Of a stretch of 64,000 bases of DNA, positions 1 to 11,341 are shown piece after piece (the stretch's first letter is position 1; every line of letters starts with the position of its first letter). The notes under the pieces are model-generated. The model was not told the DNA's origin. It saw only the letters and a list, made by a program, of their open reading frames with translations, and did no database searches. The position numbers and the translations under genes are program-made. Origin of the DNA: Fluviicola sp. (GTDB lineage: Bacteria; Bacteroidota; Bacteroidia; Flavobacteriales_D; Crocinitomicaceae); NCBI GenBank assembly GCA_029866325.1, contig JARWZO010000016.1:1-64000 (forward strand). Direction: 5' to 3'.

Positions 1-609
1 GTCGCTCAATTCCATTGTTTCTGCGCTTGAAAGTTGTATGCTTTTTAATTGGAACAACTCCTTTGTAACCGGAGTATTTGTCTGTATTGATCGATTGAAC
101 TTCTGCTTCCAATAACGGATTGACAACCAGTCGCAGATTGACTTTTGATCGAGTGCCAACGGTCATAGAAAGCACCCGCTTCAATTCCTGACTCCAGGAA
201 TAAATCACATAAACTTCCGTTGATTTTTTTCTAATAAACGTGTGCAGTTCATCTACTTGAATGCGTTCCAAATCTCTTGGTATTGATGGGGGAGTGATGC
301 GATTAGCAATGCTTACTATTTTTCGTATAACAGTTACAGGTGAAATTCCTAAAATTCGCGCTGTTGACCGAATTCCCAAACCTTCTTTTTGAGTTGAACT
401 ATTTGTTGATCGAACTGACTTCCATAACCAATAGTTTTTGGGCTTTCAACTTTTGAAATCTTGCAAAACCGACACAAGAAACGTTGTTTTCCATAATTCG
501 TTTTCCCGTTTCGAACCAATTTATTCCCGCATGAACATTGATTTACAGTTTCATCAACTACCCTGAAACACGAGGTTTCATTTATGGTCTTAATTTTCGA
601 TTGTGGCAT
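1..609 (-). CDS. IS1-family transposase, InsA-InsB' arrangement joined by a -1 frameshift, 3' end outside window
   Basis: Transposase of an IS1-type element. The first frame (609 down to 349) encodes an InsA-like part with a zinc-ribbon-like pattern, CSCG then CRFC, and the motif GKTNYGKQRF. It would stop at 349, but the minus-1 frame continues without a stop to position 1 and encodes helix-turn-helix-like ARILGISPVTVIRK and then the InsB-like catalytic part with DELHTF and NTDKYSGYKG, which look like the first two acidic positions of the DDE triad. The frames overlap at CTC AAA AAG (about 388-400), an A-rich slippery stretch of the kind IS1 and IS3 elements use for programmed -1 frameshifting. 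ATG at 609 is preferred over the TTG at 618. The catalytic Glu is off the edge. A degenerate frameshift in a dead copy cannot be excluded. Confidence 0.8.
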
Positions 610-640
610 CTTTCGCAACTTGGGTGATACTTAAACACCC
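1..640 (-). mobile_element. IS1-family insertion sequence, one end (truncated by window edge)
   Basis: The minus strand carries an IS1-type transposase (see the CDS entry). The 5' end of the element probably lies near 630-642, where the minus strand reads GGGGGTGTTTAAG just upstream of the transposase start; IS1 ends commonly begin GGTG. The other end is outside the window, so neither the inverted repeat pair nor a target duplication can be confirmed. The hexamer TGATAC occurs at 625-630 and again at 643-648, either side of the presumed end. The exact boundary is a guess. Confidence 0.7.
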
Positions 641-641
641 C

Positions 642-887
642 CTGATACGAACATCATTCAAAAATGTTATCCCGTTGAAATTAAATGATTTAAATCGAAA
701 ACGAATCTATATCAACAACACTGAAACACTACCGAAACATTACCCACCATTTGAAGTATTACGATCATAACCAATTCGTTAGCCATTTAAACCAATTTCC
801 GAAATTGGAAATTGCATTAAAAATCTTCTTAAGAATGTTCCAAATAAAACGCAAGATTTTTTTCACGCTAATATACAATTTCGACAT
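642..887. other. Intergenic, AT-rich, no supported gene
   Basis: This lies between the 3' end of the RHS operon and the IS1 element. The longest minus-strand ATG frame I could find starts at 784 and encodes only about 24 residues. No terminator hairpin with a T-tract was recognised. It is the place where an immunity gene for a polymorphic RHS toxin would be expected, and none is seen. Confidence 0.5.
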
Positions 888-3800
888 TTATTGAACCTTC
901 ACTTCTTTAGTGTCTTCTTCCCAAGTTGCTTCATCAACTACAATCCAACTATTATTTGATTTCATCTCAATAATTCGCATCTCTTTATTTGTATTACCCA
1001 ATTCATATCTAGTGATGCGATATTCATTTCCAGAGTTCCCAAATAACTGAGTGTCAGTCCCAACTTCCCTCCATTTTGGAGGGATGACCTTCGGTTTTGC
1101 AACTATAACTGGGGCACTATTTGTTACTGGCAACGGTTTACTACCTGTCAAAGCATTAATTCTATCCACATCACCATTTTGCATCGGAGAATCAAAGGCA
1201 TTTAAGGAGTTCGCTGTTGCTTGACCATTACCATAATCACGGTCCGGTGTACGTATAATTTCTTTAGCAGTATTAACCTGTTTAGCGCCCGGAATAGGAA
1301 CACAATAACGTCTATAAAAACGACCTCTACTAACCCCCCCTGTACCAGGCATTCTAGTATTATCAAAAACAGCATTATTGGTTTCTATAGAGGGTCCTTC
1401 CCCGCCATTATCAGAACCAATATAACAGGTGCCTCCCCAATTAGGTCTATAATCTCGATGTGGGTTTCTGTTATAAGTATCTCCTTTCAAATCATCATAC
1501 GCCCAGTCAGGCGCACCCGTCTTCATAAAATGATCAAACTGCTCCCAAGAATCAGAAATAACAGTAGCAGCATCAGTTGCCGCCTGTTTGGCCGTAGAAA
1601 AATAGTCATACAAAATTTTACCCGCTTCCTCAAACTCTAAGCCTTCTAATTCCACCCCATCAATAACTCTATTCTCACTAAACGCATACGGTGAGTTGTG
1701 TGGATAAGATGCTGCTAATGGATCAATTGCAAAGAATCGTCCGATTCTAGGGTCGTGCATACGATACTCGTAATTAAGCGAGTTATTCACACCTTTTAGC
1801 TCATCATCTTTTTCTTGACCTTGAAATGAGTATCGATAGTCTGAAACGCTTCCGTTACGGTATGGGAGAACCTGACCAAAGGGGTAATAATCACTATAAC
1901 TCACCACATCCGGTTCAAAGAACGCCACAATGTTGCCACTTCCACCATTATCAGGCAATTTGCGATCCGTCACCACATTCAGCACGTTTCCGAGGTGGTT
2001 AGCCAATTCATACCGCTTATCACCTACTTGATTCGCTATTTCATAACTTGTTGGCGCACTGCTTCCCGTGCCAAACGCATCGCCCGGTCCTTCCAACGCT
2101 ATATTACTGATTGTAAAACTCATGTTGGCATTCGTGCTTTCAATGGCTAGCCATTTAATGCGCACTTTGTTGGGTGCATTAGCAGGAACGGTAAATGTTT
2201 CGCTGTAATGCCCTGCCGCGGTGCTGGCTGTGTTTACATACATACCTCCTACGCAGTTCCGCACTTCATACGATAATGCAACTACATTGGCTGTACCTAC
2301 TACATCAAAACTCAAGGTGTAACTTTCACCCGGCACTACATTCGCCGCAAATTGTGCACTCATGGCTGGGAACGTAACATCGTTGTTGCTAAACCGAACA
2401 TCGGGGGCATTATCACTGTTAAAATCTCCTGTAGTTGCCGTGGTGCCACTTACTTCGTAGTACCATTGACCCGTAGATGTGCACAAACCACCTACACTCA
2501 CCTCTGTAATTGGCGAGAGCGGTAAATAGTCTATGAGTTGTTCTAATGGCATTTCTTGTGATAGTTGTTCTTGACCAATACGGCTAGAGCCATATAGGTT
2601 TCTCTCCGAAAGATACAATTTATTTGCATTACTTTTCCATTCATACATACTCATGGGGTTGCCTTGCGCATCCAGTACATAAAAGGTCTTGGTGGTTTCA
2701 CCGCCTTGGCTCACTATTTTCGCTATACGGTGACCCATGGCATCGTATTCAAAATGAATCACTGTACCATCGGTTTTTTGCACTTCTTCTACTTTGTTGG
2801 TCACTTTCCACTTGATGAGTGAAATGCCTTCGTCGGTATCTTCTATCAGCTGACCAATGGCATCATACCCATAATTCCCTGGGTTCATGCTGTTGTCCAA
2901 ATCAACATTGCCCACAACACTAGCCCCTGCTTCATCGTCTACCCAGCTCAAACGGTTGTTTTCACCGCCGTTAAATCCTTCTTCGTATTTATATGCAAAG
3001 TCGTCCATCGGCACAGGCAAAGGATTACCAAGAGCATTTACAGAGAGGTTTTTCATGTGTTCTAGGTTTCCGTTGGCATCATAGCTGTATTCGCTCGCAT
3101 AACCACTCGCAGCAGGTGTCACACCCGGTGTTACTGCCTTAAACCCATCCATTTTTACAATACGGTTCAACTGGTCATACCCATAACGCGTTTGGTGCGT
3201 GTAGCCACCCGCAAGGTTTTCAATCTCATCGCTCATCAAGGTGTGCATTGCACGGATATTGCCGTTGTATAAGCTAGCACCCAAGTTTGTTGCGCCTTGC
3301 GAAAAGCCTAGCATTTCAGTGTTGTGCGCGTTGTAATCGCCATCAAAATAACTCAAGCTATAGCCATACGCATCTTTGCCGATGTTGCCATTGATACTCG
3401 CTCCAACGCCTTCATGACCCATCATCGTAGTGGCAGTGTTCTCTTCGCCATTCACTGTCTTTAACCAACCTTGTATGGTGTAAGCATAGTCACAGGCTTG
3501 CACTTTGTCATCGCCAATTTCGGTGCGTGCCAATGGGCCATGATGATAATAGAAATACTTGGCGTCTTGCTCAAATACTACGTCGTCTTTCGAGGTTTCT
3601 ACACGTGTAATCCGGTTATCCGAATCATACGCATAACGGTGGATAAACTGATCTTTTTTCTCGGGCTGATACACTACTTCGTTTACATTGCCACTCACCA
3701 AATCATAGCTGTACGCTAGGTGTTTGATGTGTTGGTTCAAGGCTAGCAAATTCACATCATTGTTGATCTGAATGAGGTGTTTCACGTTACCATGTACGTC

Positions 3801-6800
3801 ATAATCGTAGAAGGTGGCGTTGTTGTAGATGTTTTGGCTAGCCACATACGTTTCTTGGTAAATAACCCCAACAATGCGGTTGCGCGTGTTGTCAATGGCA
3901 TATTCGCTACCAAACAAGTTGGCTACCGGCAGGGTGCCACCGTTTGCAATTGGTGCGGTTATTCCCGCCAATTCATCGTAGATAGATCGGGTAACTTCTT
4001 CGCGAATAAGGGTGAAATTATCAGGGAAATTCGTTGCATTCACTCCGGGCGACGGTTCGTTTCCGCTTACGCCAACCAAGCGACCAATGTCATTAATACT
4101 GTGGCCAGACAAGGTTAGTTCGCCTGCTTCTACCACTCTACCCAAGAAATCGTAGCGGGTATAACTAAACTGGTTGTCTGCTTGTTGTTTGGCATTTTGA
4201 CTCATGATCAACCTGCCCAAAAAGTCATACGCAAAGCGGCTTTCGCCTCCATCAGGCGTTTTTTGATACACCAGTTGGTTCAAAGAGTTGTACAAATAAA
4301 CCGTTTCAAGCGCATGATCGGGAGCTTGCTTAACACTGCTTGCCGTATTGGCAATGGCTTCGGGTTGAGTAGCACGCACTTCATCTATGGCTTCGTAAGT
4401 AAGCGTAGATGTTTCGCCTACTTCCAAACGATCTACTCCTTTTGGCGGAACAGTTTGTATCAAGTTACCGGCACGGTCATAATAGTACAAGGTATAATGG
4501 TATTCCTTATCAGCGTGCGTTTCGCTAAAGGTTTCTACCAAACTGCTCATGGCATTAGCGATGTAATCTTCTACAAAAGAAGCGGCCATTTGCGCCAGGT
4601 AAATATCGTATTGGTTGTCTTGGTTTACCACATTCACAAATTGTTCCCATTGGTCGCAAGGAAACTCAACATTAAAGTCAGGGAAGGTAATCTCAGGGCT
4701 TCTTGCCGGGCAAATTTCAGGATTTGCAACCATATACACCAAGCCCACATAATCATTCCAAGTAGTGTTGGGGTTGGCAACGGTGTAGGTCAAAAATGCG
4801 GTTAGAGCCACTGTCAACTTATCATTGGAATAGCCGAGTGGCGTTGCTCCAAATTCCGACAAACTCAAATAGCGTGCATCATTTACACTGTGTACATTGA
4901 ACCCATTGAGATAGGCTTGATAAGCCGTTGCGATATAGGCATAGCTATTTTCACAAAACAGGGCATCAGTTGGCAAGTATTCTTCTGCAAAAATAGCGTT
5001 GCTGTATTCAGCAGCAAACTGGCTTTGCATATACGTCAAATAAGCTGTATAGGCTGTGTTGCAACTCAACGGAGGCTCAGGCAATGGGCGGCATTCGGTT
5101 GGGCATGGTTTCGGGTTTTGCAAACAGCTTCCTGTTCCGTTTAAGGTAATAGACGTTCCATTTGCCAAATGTGCCAAGCAGCTAAATGACGTGTTTCCTG
5201 TCATTGTTACATCAGAAACAGACACAATAGCTTGCCCCGAATTGTTGCCTGAAAGTGAAACTGCACAGAAAACGGTTGTGCCCACACACGATGTTCCAAC
5301 GGGTGCAATATTGCTAAACAATCCACCTGTAGTGAGTGTATAACTCATCAACACCGGGTTTTGCACATTCAAATAAGGGGCTAGCTCTTCCAAGACATCG
5401 GGTTGTGCGCCACAGCCAACAGTAGGTTCGGTGAGTAAAAAATTAAGGTAATTGGTCAAGGCTTCTTCTTTGGTCAAGCCTGGCACGCAAGGGCAACTAA
5501 AATCTAACGTTAAATTACGCCCGAAGTTGTATTCATATTGGTACGATCCGGAAACAGTAGTGAAACTATTGCCATCGAGGTAATTGATGTATAAGGTATT
5601 GTTGATGAAAGCCACCGAATTCAACACATCCAACCCACTTGGCAATGCACCGGAAAGTGTAAATCGAAGACTATTGATTCCTGCAGTCAATTGAATGTCG
5701 TTTCCTGGAAGATTTCCATCCCACACAGCCGCTGCATTTCCTAAATAGAATGGCAGCACCGAGTTTGTATAAGCTGGCTCGTTGGCTAAACTCACATTGT
5801 TTTGCGTCAGTTGTCCGTTGATGTGCAGGGTTTGCAGCAAGGTTTGCATAGCGGCTTCAAACTCTTCGTCTTTGTTGCAATTGGGGTCTAAACCACCATT
5901 GGCTTCAAAGGCAGTTTGGCACGCATCTAGGTTCACCGAACTTTGGTACGTAACAACGTATTCACGGGCACTTTCAGGTGTTGTCCCTGCTTTTATAATG
6001 AGCTGTACGTTGGTAGAATTAGGTACAGGATAACTGTGAAAAACGTTGTAAATTTTCCAATCTGTGGGTTGGTCTCCGTAATCTGTCCAAGGCAACAGTA
6101 GATCCAATTGCGGCACTATTACTGTTTGAGTAGATGAAGGTCCAACCGACGTAAAGGTGAGGTGTAAATCTGTTCCAATGATCGTTCCTGCAACGGTCAT
6201 GTTAGATGAATTTACAACCGGTGCTTGTCCGGCAAAGGCAGTAAATACATCAGGCGAAAGTTGCGGCAAACTAGCCATTTGCGTGGTAGTTGTCAATAAG
6301 TTTCCTACTGCTAATGCTTTGAGTAATTGCTCTATGTCTACCGTGAGTGGACACAAGCCTGTTTCTTCCCATGTAGCATAATCGGCGTCTTGCTCAAGAT
6401 CTGCAAACAACAATTCGGTTGGCAAGGCAGGGTTGTACATTGCATCTACACGAACAATGCGAATGGTTTTATCATTGTAAGCAGCCCCAGCTAAAGCATA
6501 AGGAGGTAAGTTGGCAGTGATCGGACCAGATGAATACGATTGAATATAGTTGTTCAATACCAGTGAAACCACATTTGGGAAATTGACTGCATCATTGGCA
6601 AATGTTGGAGCGATACCAACACTCACGCCGTCTTCACCAATAGCGCCATTAAACAACCCTACATTCACAGTGGTTGCACCGACAAGCGGAAAGTTAAACG
6701 TGATCGGACTCAAATGCTGAAAACCGTGAACGTCCATAAACAATTGATTGATCTTGGATTTGTAAGAGGTATAATACGATTTGTAGGTTTGCCAGATGGC

Positions 6801-9800
6801 ATCAATGTCGTTCGGGTAGTTCGTTGCCAAATCGCCCCATGTGATTGGTCCTGTAACGGTACAAGATCCACTGTAATCATTGCCACACAGCACTGTTTTA
6901 GCCGCATACTCAAGCATAGAAAGACCTGTGTTTTCATAATTGGCAAGTGCCTCTGTCATCAAGGAGTTTTTAAGCACAGTAGCTGTACCTCCGTTGATTG
7001 CCGTATGAACCGCATAAGTTTGATTAAAATACGGATCTATTGCCATCAAATCACCTGCTTGTAATAAGTCGAAGGTGTTAAAGGTTACTCCATCAACAGT
7101 TACTTCAAACGCACGAGCTACGCTGTATTTGTTGGCTTGTGTATTTACAAAATGATCAAACACATCACTTGTCATGTTTACCGGCACATTATTAATTGTA
7201 TTGATGGCAGTTTCGCCAGCACAAATATCCAAGGCGTATTGATACAGCGGGTATTCCGGGTGAAACTGAACTAACGCCTCTGCCCAGCTAGACTCAAATA
7301 CATCGGTGAAACTGCTTACTTCCAATAAATCTGTTGGAAGCACTTGATACGTTCCTGGTAGGTTGCCATTGGCCAATGCTGGAGTCACACCAGCAATTAA
7401 CGCAGGTTGATAAGTCGTTCCATCAAAGTTAACGCTTACGGTTGCCGCGTTGCCGTTTTCATCTAGGTAAACAGCATCTCGCCAGTTGCCCGTCAATTCA
7501 TTGGATTCATTAAAAATACTCAGCGGATCACCAGCCGCCAAACCGCCGTATTGTCCTTGCGGGTGGAAGTCACCGGCCATACTGCTTTGGTAGATTTCAC
7601 ATATACTCAACGGCTGACATGGTGCAATACAGTCGTTCAACGCTTGGTTGTATTTATTGGTGTAACTAGTTTCTTGTTCTTCTGTCAATTCTTGAACACC
7701 TTCCAACAAAGCTGCATCAATCAAGTAATCCGGTAATGAACCCAAAGCAGTAACACATTCTGCACAGGTTTGTCCGCAATCCACTTCCACTACATCTAAA
7801 AAGTGAGAAGGTGGCAGCAAACAAAGGTTACTTTCTGATAAATAATTGGCTTTATAAGCTTCCAAAGCCGCCTCGTTCACTTTAATTTCTTTGGTCAAGG
7901 TATAAGTTCCCTGTGGCAAGGTTTCTGTTTCTGCAAAGGTCAAAAATTCACCAACCGTTCCGCCAATTTGTATTTCGCTAATAGCTTCGTAGGTATGAAC
8001 GAAGAATTCTTGTCCACAATCGTTGCGTAAACTCAATGTGAGATCATACACAAAAGGATAGTGGATGTTTGTTCCGGTACACGACGCATCATATACATCG
8101 GTTTGAACTGTATAGCTAAAGTTAAAAATTCCATCTTGAATGGCTACAAATTGTGTCCCTAATCGCAAAGCATCATTGGCGATACCAAAACGTCCGGTAC
8201 TGATCAATTCATTGTCGTCTTGCGGTGTATCGGTATCAGTTGCATTCAATTTATTAAGCAAATCAGTGGTTGCCTGCAAGTGATTTCCGGCATCTTCCGA
8301 CTCTAAACTTGAAAAAGCAGTTTCGTTATTACCTGCCAATGCTGTGGCAACTACACGACCTTGTGCATCAAGGTAAGAAATGCTCACTTGCCCATTAGCG
8401 TCCACCACCATGTTTTTCTTGTAACGTTGCTTGTAACCCACTTTGTAGCCAAACAAACGATCTAATTCTTCTTGACTAGGTTGTGCATAATAATAAAACG
8501 TTTCATGACCGCCGCCAATTTTATGTGTTCCGCCCACACCGCTTTGGTTGCGAATACGACCTGTATTATCAGGTGTGTATTCTACCTGCGTGAAAGGGTA
8601 TTGCTGTGCATCCGGTACGTATTGCTGCCAATCGGTATCGGTAGTATGTGCGTCGGGCGAATAATAATTGGAAGCTCCTGTTGTGGTTGACATAGGAGAT
8701 GCCGGCACAACATCGCATGGAGCATTTTCTTCATCTTCCACTACCACTTCCCAATCAAAATCTTGGTGACTGTAGGTTTGATCGTTCGCATTGTTGTTCA
8801 GATCGGGATAATACTGAATGGCGGGGTTTTTCTGTGGAGCAGGCAACACCTGAATCACACCACGACCTTCATTGTCATAAACCGTTTCACCAACTACCGA
8901 TTGGTTATCTGAATTGATGCGTGTAACCGTTTGTCGACCCCGTAAGCTACCATCAAAGTATTGCGCTACTTCCTTTTTCTTGCCATCTTCGGCATAAGTA
9001 GCTTGGTATTGCCAGTTCTTTTTCTGCTCGTGTTCCTGATCGATCGTAATAACATTCGACCAATCGGCAACTACAGCTTTTGTCCCTGCAGTTCCACTCC
9101 AAACACCAAATTTATCTTGTTCAACTGCATCCATCCAACGTCCAACGCCACGCACTCGGTAAACGAGATAACCTTTTGCGAAGATTTGCGGTATGCGGTA
9201 ATGCTGCAAACTAGTGCGAATACGCGTGCTGTTACGTGCAAATTCTTGTTCAGTAAGTGTAAGATTAGACTGCGCTATTACTGTGTTTATATCAACATCA
9301 GAATAATTATCTACCCACGTCCATTCAACATCATAGTATTCCGCACCTTCCACATACGACCAACTCAACTCCAACTCATCAGCCGCACCTGTTGGAGTTG
9401 CTTGTTGGTTATAGGCAATAGTTTCAGTTCCGTTGGTTGCATAACTAATGAAATTATGCATTAAGACAGGTGTTTGTGCTTCATTGAGTTGGTAATAACG
9501 CTCGGCTGCTACACCCGCTTCCAAATACACATAATTGGGCATTTGTCCCGCGCTGACAACACCATTTACGCTTACACTCACCACCTGTATATCAAATTTA
9601 TACACTCCCAACATGCGGTAATCTTCGGCATCAACCGTTAGGTTGTTTCCTCCGGAGGTGTATTGTGCCTCTAAAAAAACAGTAGTTGGTGCCTGTGAAA
9701 CGCCAAAATTGGTATACGGAGTGATTTTCACTTGTACAATAACAGTTGTGAGACCTGCCGTATAGGTCATGTTTGGAACTTCTGCCAATCCTAATCGCAC

Positions 9801-9986
9801 ATAGCTATGTGATTTAGCATCTGCAAACACCCCATTGTTGAGAGTTGCAAAATCGCCATCCTGAATTTGCAGTTGACCACCGTAAATGGAATTTCCTTCC
9901 AATCGATGATTCCACAAAACATCTGCCCCCACTGCCGAAAAAACGGTGAAGAAAAGTCCGATCAATAATCCTACTAATGCTCGCAT
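888..9986 (-). CDS. Giant secreted DUF6443/RHS-repeat protein with RHS-associated core and unique C-terminal tail (3032 aa)
   Basis: Very large surface or secreted protein of the Bacteroidota RHS type. A signal peptide covers residues 1-21 ([20 protein letters not shown], then AD). Residues about 320-385 match the DUF6443 style ([20 protein letters not shown], then VIQVLPAP). A Cys-rich middle begins near 735 (CGQTCAEC, later GQYGGL). YD/RHS repeats run from about 1825 to 2650 ([46 protein letters not shown]). The RHS core lies at about 2715-2785 ([42 protein letters not shown]). The last 245 residues resemble nothing I know. In this family the tail is often a variable toxin or effector module, but no catalytic motif is recognised. 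It is the last gene of the operon, 100 bp after its neighbour. RHS assignment is firm; function is inferred. Confidence 0.9.
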   Translation of the reverse strand: MRALVGLLIGLFFTVFSAVGADVLWNHRLEGNSIYGGQLQIQDGDFATLNNGVFADAKSHSYVRLGLAEVPNMTYTAGLTTVIVQVKITPYTNFGVSQAPTTVFLEAQYTSGGNNLTVDAEDYRMLGVYKFDIQVVSVSVNGVVSAGQMPNYVYLEAGVAAERYYQLNEAQTPVLMHNFISYATNGTETIAYNQQATPTGAADELELSWSYVEGAEYYDVEWTWVDNYSDVDINTVIAQSNLTLTEQEFARNSTRIRTSLQHYRIPQIFAKGYLVYRVRGVGRWMDAVEQDKFGVWSGTAGTKAVVADWSNVITIDQEHEQKKNWQYQATYAEDGKKKEVAQYFDGSLRGRQTVTRINSDNQSVVGETVYDNEGRGVIQVLPAPQKNPAIQYYPDLNNNANDQTYSHQDFDWEVVVEDEENAPCDVVPASPMSTTTGASNYYSPDAHTTDTDWQQYVPDAQQYPFTQVEYTPDNTGRIRNQSGVGGTHKIGGGHETFYYYAQPSQEELDRLFGYKVGYKQRYKKNMVVDANGQVSISYLDAQGRVVATALAGNNETAFSSLESEDAGNHLQATTDLLNKLNATDTDTPQDDNELISTGRFGIANDALRLGTQFVAIQDGIFNFSYTVQTDVYDASCTGTNIHYPFVYDLTLSLRNDCGQEFFVHTYEAISEIQIGGTVGEFLTFAETETLPQGTYTLTKEIKVNEAALEAYKANYLSESNLCLLPPSHFLDVVEVDCGQTCAECVTALGSLPDYLIDAALLEGVQELTEEQETSYTNKYNQALNDCIAPCQPLSICEIYQSSMAGDFHPQGQYGGLAAGDPLSIFNESNELTGNWRDAVYLDENGNAATVSVNFDGTTYQPALIAGVTPALANGNLPGTYQVLPTDLLEVSSFTDVFESSWAEALVQFHPEYPLYQYALDICAGETAINTINNVPVNMTSDVFDHFVNTQANKYSVARAFEVTVDGVTFNTFDLLQAGDLMAIDPYFNQTYAVHTAINGGTATVLKNSLMTEALANYENTGLSMLEYAAKTVLCGNDYSGSCTVTGPITWGDLATNYPNDIDAIWQTYKSYYTSYKSKINQLFMDVHGFQHLSPITFNFPLVGATTVNVGLFNGAIGEDGVSVGIAPTFANDAVNFPNVVSLVLNNYIQSYSSGPITANLPPYALAGAAYNDKTIRIVRVDAMYNPALPTELLFADLEQDADYATWEETGLCPLTVDIEQLLKALAVGNLLTTTTQMASLPQLSPDVFTAFAGQAPVVNSSNMTVAGTIIGTDLHLTFTSVGPSSTQTVIVPQLDLLLPWTDYGDQPTDWKIYNVFHSYPVPNSTNVQLIIKAGTTPESAREYVVTYQSSVNLDACQTAFEANGGLDPNCNKDEEFEAAMQTLLQTLHINGQLTQNNVSLANEPAYTNSVLPFYLGNAAAVWDGNLPGNDIQLTAGINSLRFTLSGALPSGLDVLNSVAFINNTLYINYLDGNSFTTVSGSYQYEYNFGRNLTLDFSCPCVPGLTKEEALTNYLNFLLTEPTVGCGAQPDVLEELAPYLNVQNPVLMSYTLTTGGLFSNIAPVGTSCVGTTVFCAVSLSGNNSGQAIVSVSDVTMTGNTSFSCLAHLANGTSITLNGTGSCLQNPKPCPTECRPLPEPPLSCNTAYTAYLTYMQSQFAAEYSNAIFAEEYLPTDALFCENSYAYIATAYQAYLNGFNVHSVNDARYLSLSEFGATPLGYSNDKLTVALTAFLTYTVANPNTTWNDYVGLVYMVANPEICPARSPEITFPDFNVEFPCDQWEQFVNVVNQDNQYDIYLAQMAASFVEDYIANAMSSLVETFSETHADKEYHYTLYYYDRAGNLIQTVPPKGVDRLEVGETSTLTYEAIDEVRATQPEAIANTASSVKQAPDHALETVYLYNSLNQLVYQKTPDGGESRFAYDFLGRLIMSQNAKQQADNQFSYTRYDFLGRVVEAGELTLSGHSINDIGRLVGVSGNEPSPGVNATNFPDNFTLIREEVTRSIYDELAGITAPIANGGTLPVANLFGSEYAIDNTRNRIVGVIYQETYVASQNIYNNATFYDYDVHGNVKHLIQINNDVNLLALNQHIKHLAYSYDLVSGNVNEVVYQPEKKDQFIHRYAYDSDNRITRVETSKDDVVFEQDAKYFYYHHGPLARTEIGDDKVQACDYAYTIQGWLKTVNGEENTATTMMGHEGVGASINGNIGKDAYGYSLSYFDGDYNAHNTEMLGFSQGATNLGASLYNGNIRAMHTLMSDEIENLAGGYTHQTRYGYDQLNRIVKMDGFKAVTPGVTPAASGYASEYSYDANGNLEHMKNLSVNALGNPLPVPMDDFAYKYEEGFNGGENNRLSWVDDEAGASVVGNVDLDNSMNPGNYGYDAIGQLIEDTDEGISLIKWKVTNKVEEVQKTDGTVIHFEYDAMGHRIAKIVSQGGETTKTFYVLDAQGNPMSMYEWKSNANKLYLSERNLYGSSRIGQEQLSQEMPLEQLIDYLPLSPITEVSVGGLCTSTGQWYYEVSGTTATTGDFNSDNAPDVRFSNNDVTFPAMSAQFAANVVPGESYTLSFDVVGTANVVALSYEVRNCVGGMYVNTASTAAGHYSETFTVPANAPNKVRIKWLAIESTNANMSFTISNIALEGPGDAFGTGSSAPTSYEIANQVGDKRYELANHLGNVLNVVTDRKLPDNGGSGNIVAFFEPDVVSYSDYYPFGQVLPYRNGSVSDYRYSFQGQEKDDELKGVNNSLNYEYRMHDPRIGRFFAIDPLAASYPHNSPYAFSENRVIDGVELEGLEFEEAGKILYDYFSTAKQAATDAATVISDSWEQFDHFMKTGAPDWAYDDLKGDTYNRNPHRDYRPNWGGTCYIGSDNGGEGPSIETNNAVFDNTRMPGTGGVSRGRFYRRYCVPIPGAKQVNTAKEIIRTPDRDYGNGQATANSLNAFDSPMQNGDVDRINALTGSKPLPVTNSAPVIVAKPKVIPPKWREVGTDTQLFGNSGNEYRITRYELGNTNKEMRIIEMKSNNSWIVVDEATWEEDTKEVKVQ

Positions 9987-10086
9987 TGTTGTTAATTTAA
10001 GCGTTTATCAATAACGAAACACACAACCAATTTAACTACTTGTTGTTGGTTAAGTGTTTTAAATTTATATAGCTGCTGCCCTAATC

Positions 10087-11334
10087 TCACTCGTTTTTCG
10101 GGTTGCTAGTTCTACTCTCTTGAATGGTCATAATACCATTAGCCGTTTCTTTTTTGATACGAATCAATTTCCCTTCTTTGTCATACTCATAAAAAGTAGC
10201 ATAGTTGTTATCGTCTAACTCGGCGGTTAACCAAAACGTTTCAGGATCGTTGACATACGATTTCATACTACCATTGAAGGGATGAATGCGAATGTCATCA
10301 AAGTAAGCATCTACTGAACCAACTGCGTTTGCAAGACGAATGTCGATTGTTTGCGTACCAACTGGAACTGTAAATTCTCCTACAATGCGCTGCCAGCCAT
10401 CGATGATGTCTCCAGTTGGTTTAAATTCAACCGACTGTGCCGTACCATTAAAAATCAAGTTCACCGACGTATTTGTATAGGTTTTTACTTGACTGGGATG
10501 GATTTCTTTTACCCATGCACTCACCCAATAGCGTTTGTTGGCGCTAGGACGAAAGGTAAAACACTGGTTACATTGCGTTGGATCATCTTCCGATTCGTGC
10601 CGAACATCAAATACTGTAACCACATTTAGCGGGCAAGTTGGTAAAGCGGTATTGCGTACCGATAATTCTGCCAAATGTTGTCCTTCGTTAAAGGTTTTGG
10701 TCAATAACGTAACGGGACCGGCGGTTGGCAAAGCAGGCGCGGCAGAAGTTCCAGCCGGAATAACCCTCTCACCATCAACCGACAATTCATACGTATAACC
10801 AATTGCCGGGGAGCCAAAATTGGAAAAATCCATCACCAATGAAATTGGATCTGTATCCAGTGGAACAGGATTATTAGGAGTAGCCACTAAATCAATACTC
10901 AAGGTATTTACGCGTACCAAAAAGGTAGTGGTAGTGGTAGTTGCATCGCAGATAGCATTCAAATTAGCTCCATTTGATGTGAGATTGACAGCATCTGACG
11001 AACAACTTACCCCATTTACATTAATCGTTGCTATAGCCGAAACCGAATAGGTATTGGTATTTTGATAGGTGTGTGTTACTTGTAAGGAGTTGGTTGTTTT
11101 CGTGGTACCATCACCCATCGTCCACACTACTGATTCAATCTGATACGGATCTGCTATGGAATTGGGACATACTGCTAGTGATAAGGTAACCGTTCCACCT
11201 TGAATACACCCGCCATTTGATGTTTCATTGCCATAAAACACCACTTTGGGGCAGGTTTGGGCTTGAATGGAAAACACTCCAGACAAGATTGTCAAACTAA
11301 CTATGATTAAACGCATCGTTCTCATTTTCTTCAC
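10087..11334 (-). CDS. Secreted PKD-domain protein with carbohydrate-binding-like module (415 aa)
   Basis: Secreted protein. A signal peptide ends near SIQAQ (residue about 26). A PKD-type fold spans about 45-105 (WTMGDGTTKTT, then VTHTYQNTNTYSVSA). After a linker, residues about 250-350 look like a galactose-binding-type beta module (KRYWVSAWVKE, GWQRIVGEFTVP, AYFDDIRIHPF). The C-terminus (ATFYEYDKEGKLIRIKKET, then IMTIQESR) is the ending I associate with large Bacteroidota RHS-neighbour proteins. The start is uncertain: GTG at 11334, or ATG at 11325 or 11316. It begins 7 bp after the stop of the 1865-aa gene and is probably co-translated with it. It may be a split-off C-terminal part of that protein (inference). 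Confidence 0.8.
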   Translation of the reverse strand: MKKMRTMRLIIVSLTILSGVFSIQAQTCPKVVFYGNETSNGGCIQGGTVTLSLAVCPNSIADPYQIESVVWTMGDGTTKTTNSLQVTHTYQNTNTYSVSAIATINVNGVSCSSDAVNLTSNGANLNAICDATTTTTTFLVRVNTLSIDLVATPNNPVPLDTDPISLVMDFSNFGSPAIGYTYELSVDGERVIPAGTSAAPALPTAGPVTLLTKTFNEGQHLAELSVRNTALPTCPLNVVTVFDVRHESEDDPTQCNQCFTFRPSANKRYWVSAWVKEIHPSQVKTYTNTSVNLIFNGTAQSVEFKPTGDIIDGWQRIVGEFTVPVGTQTIDIRLANAVGSVDAYFDDIRIHPFNGSMKSYVNDPETFWLTAELDDNNYATFYEYDKEGKLIRIKKETANGIMTIQESRTSNPKNE

Positions 11335-11341
11335 TATTAGG

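Noticed and set aside
710-784. A 24-codon frame on the minus strand between RHS and IS1 as an immunity gene
   Set aside because: Too short, no motif, and likely chance in AT-rich DNA.
1221-9464. Many plus-strand open frames inside the giant RHS gene
   Set aside because: They are antisense shadows of the 3032-aa gene: low-complexity, without signal peptide or known motif.
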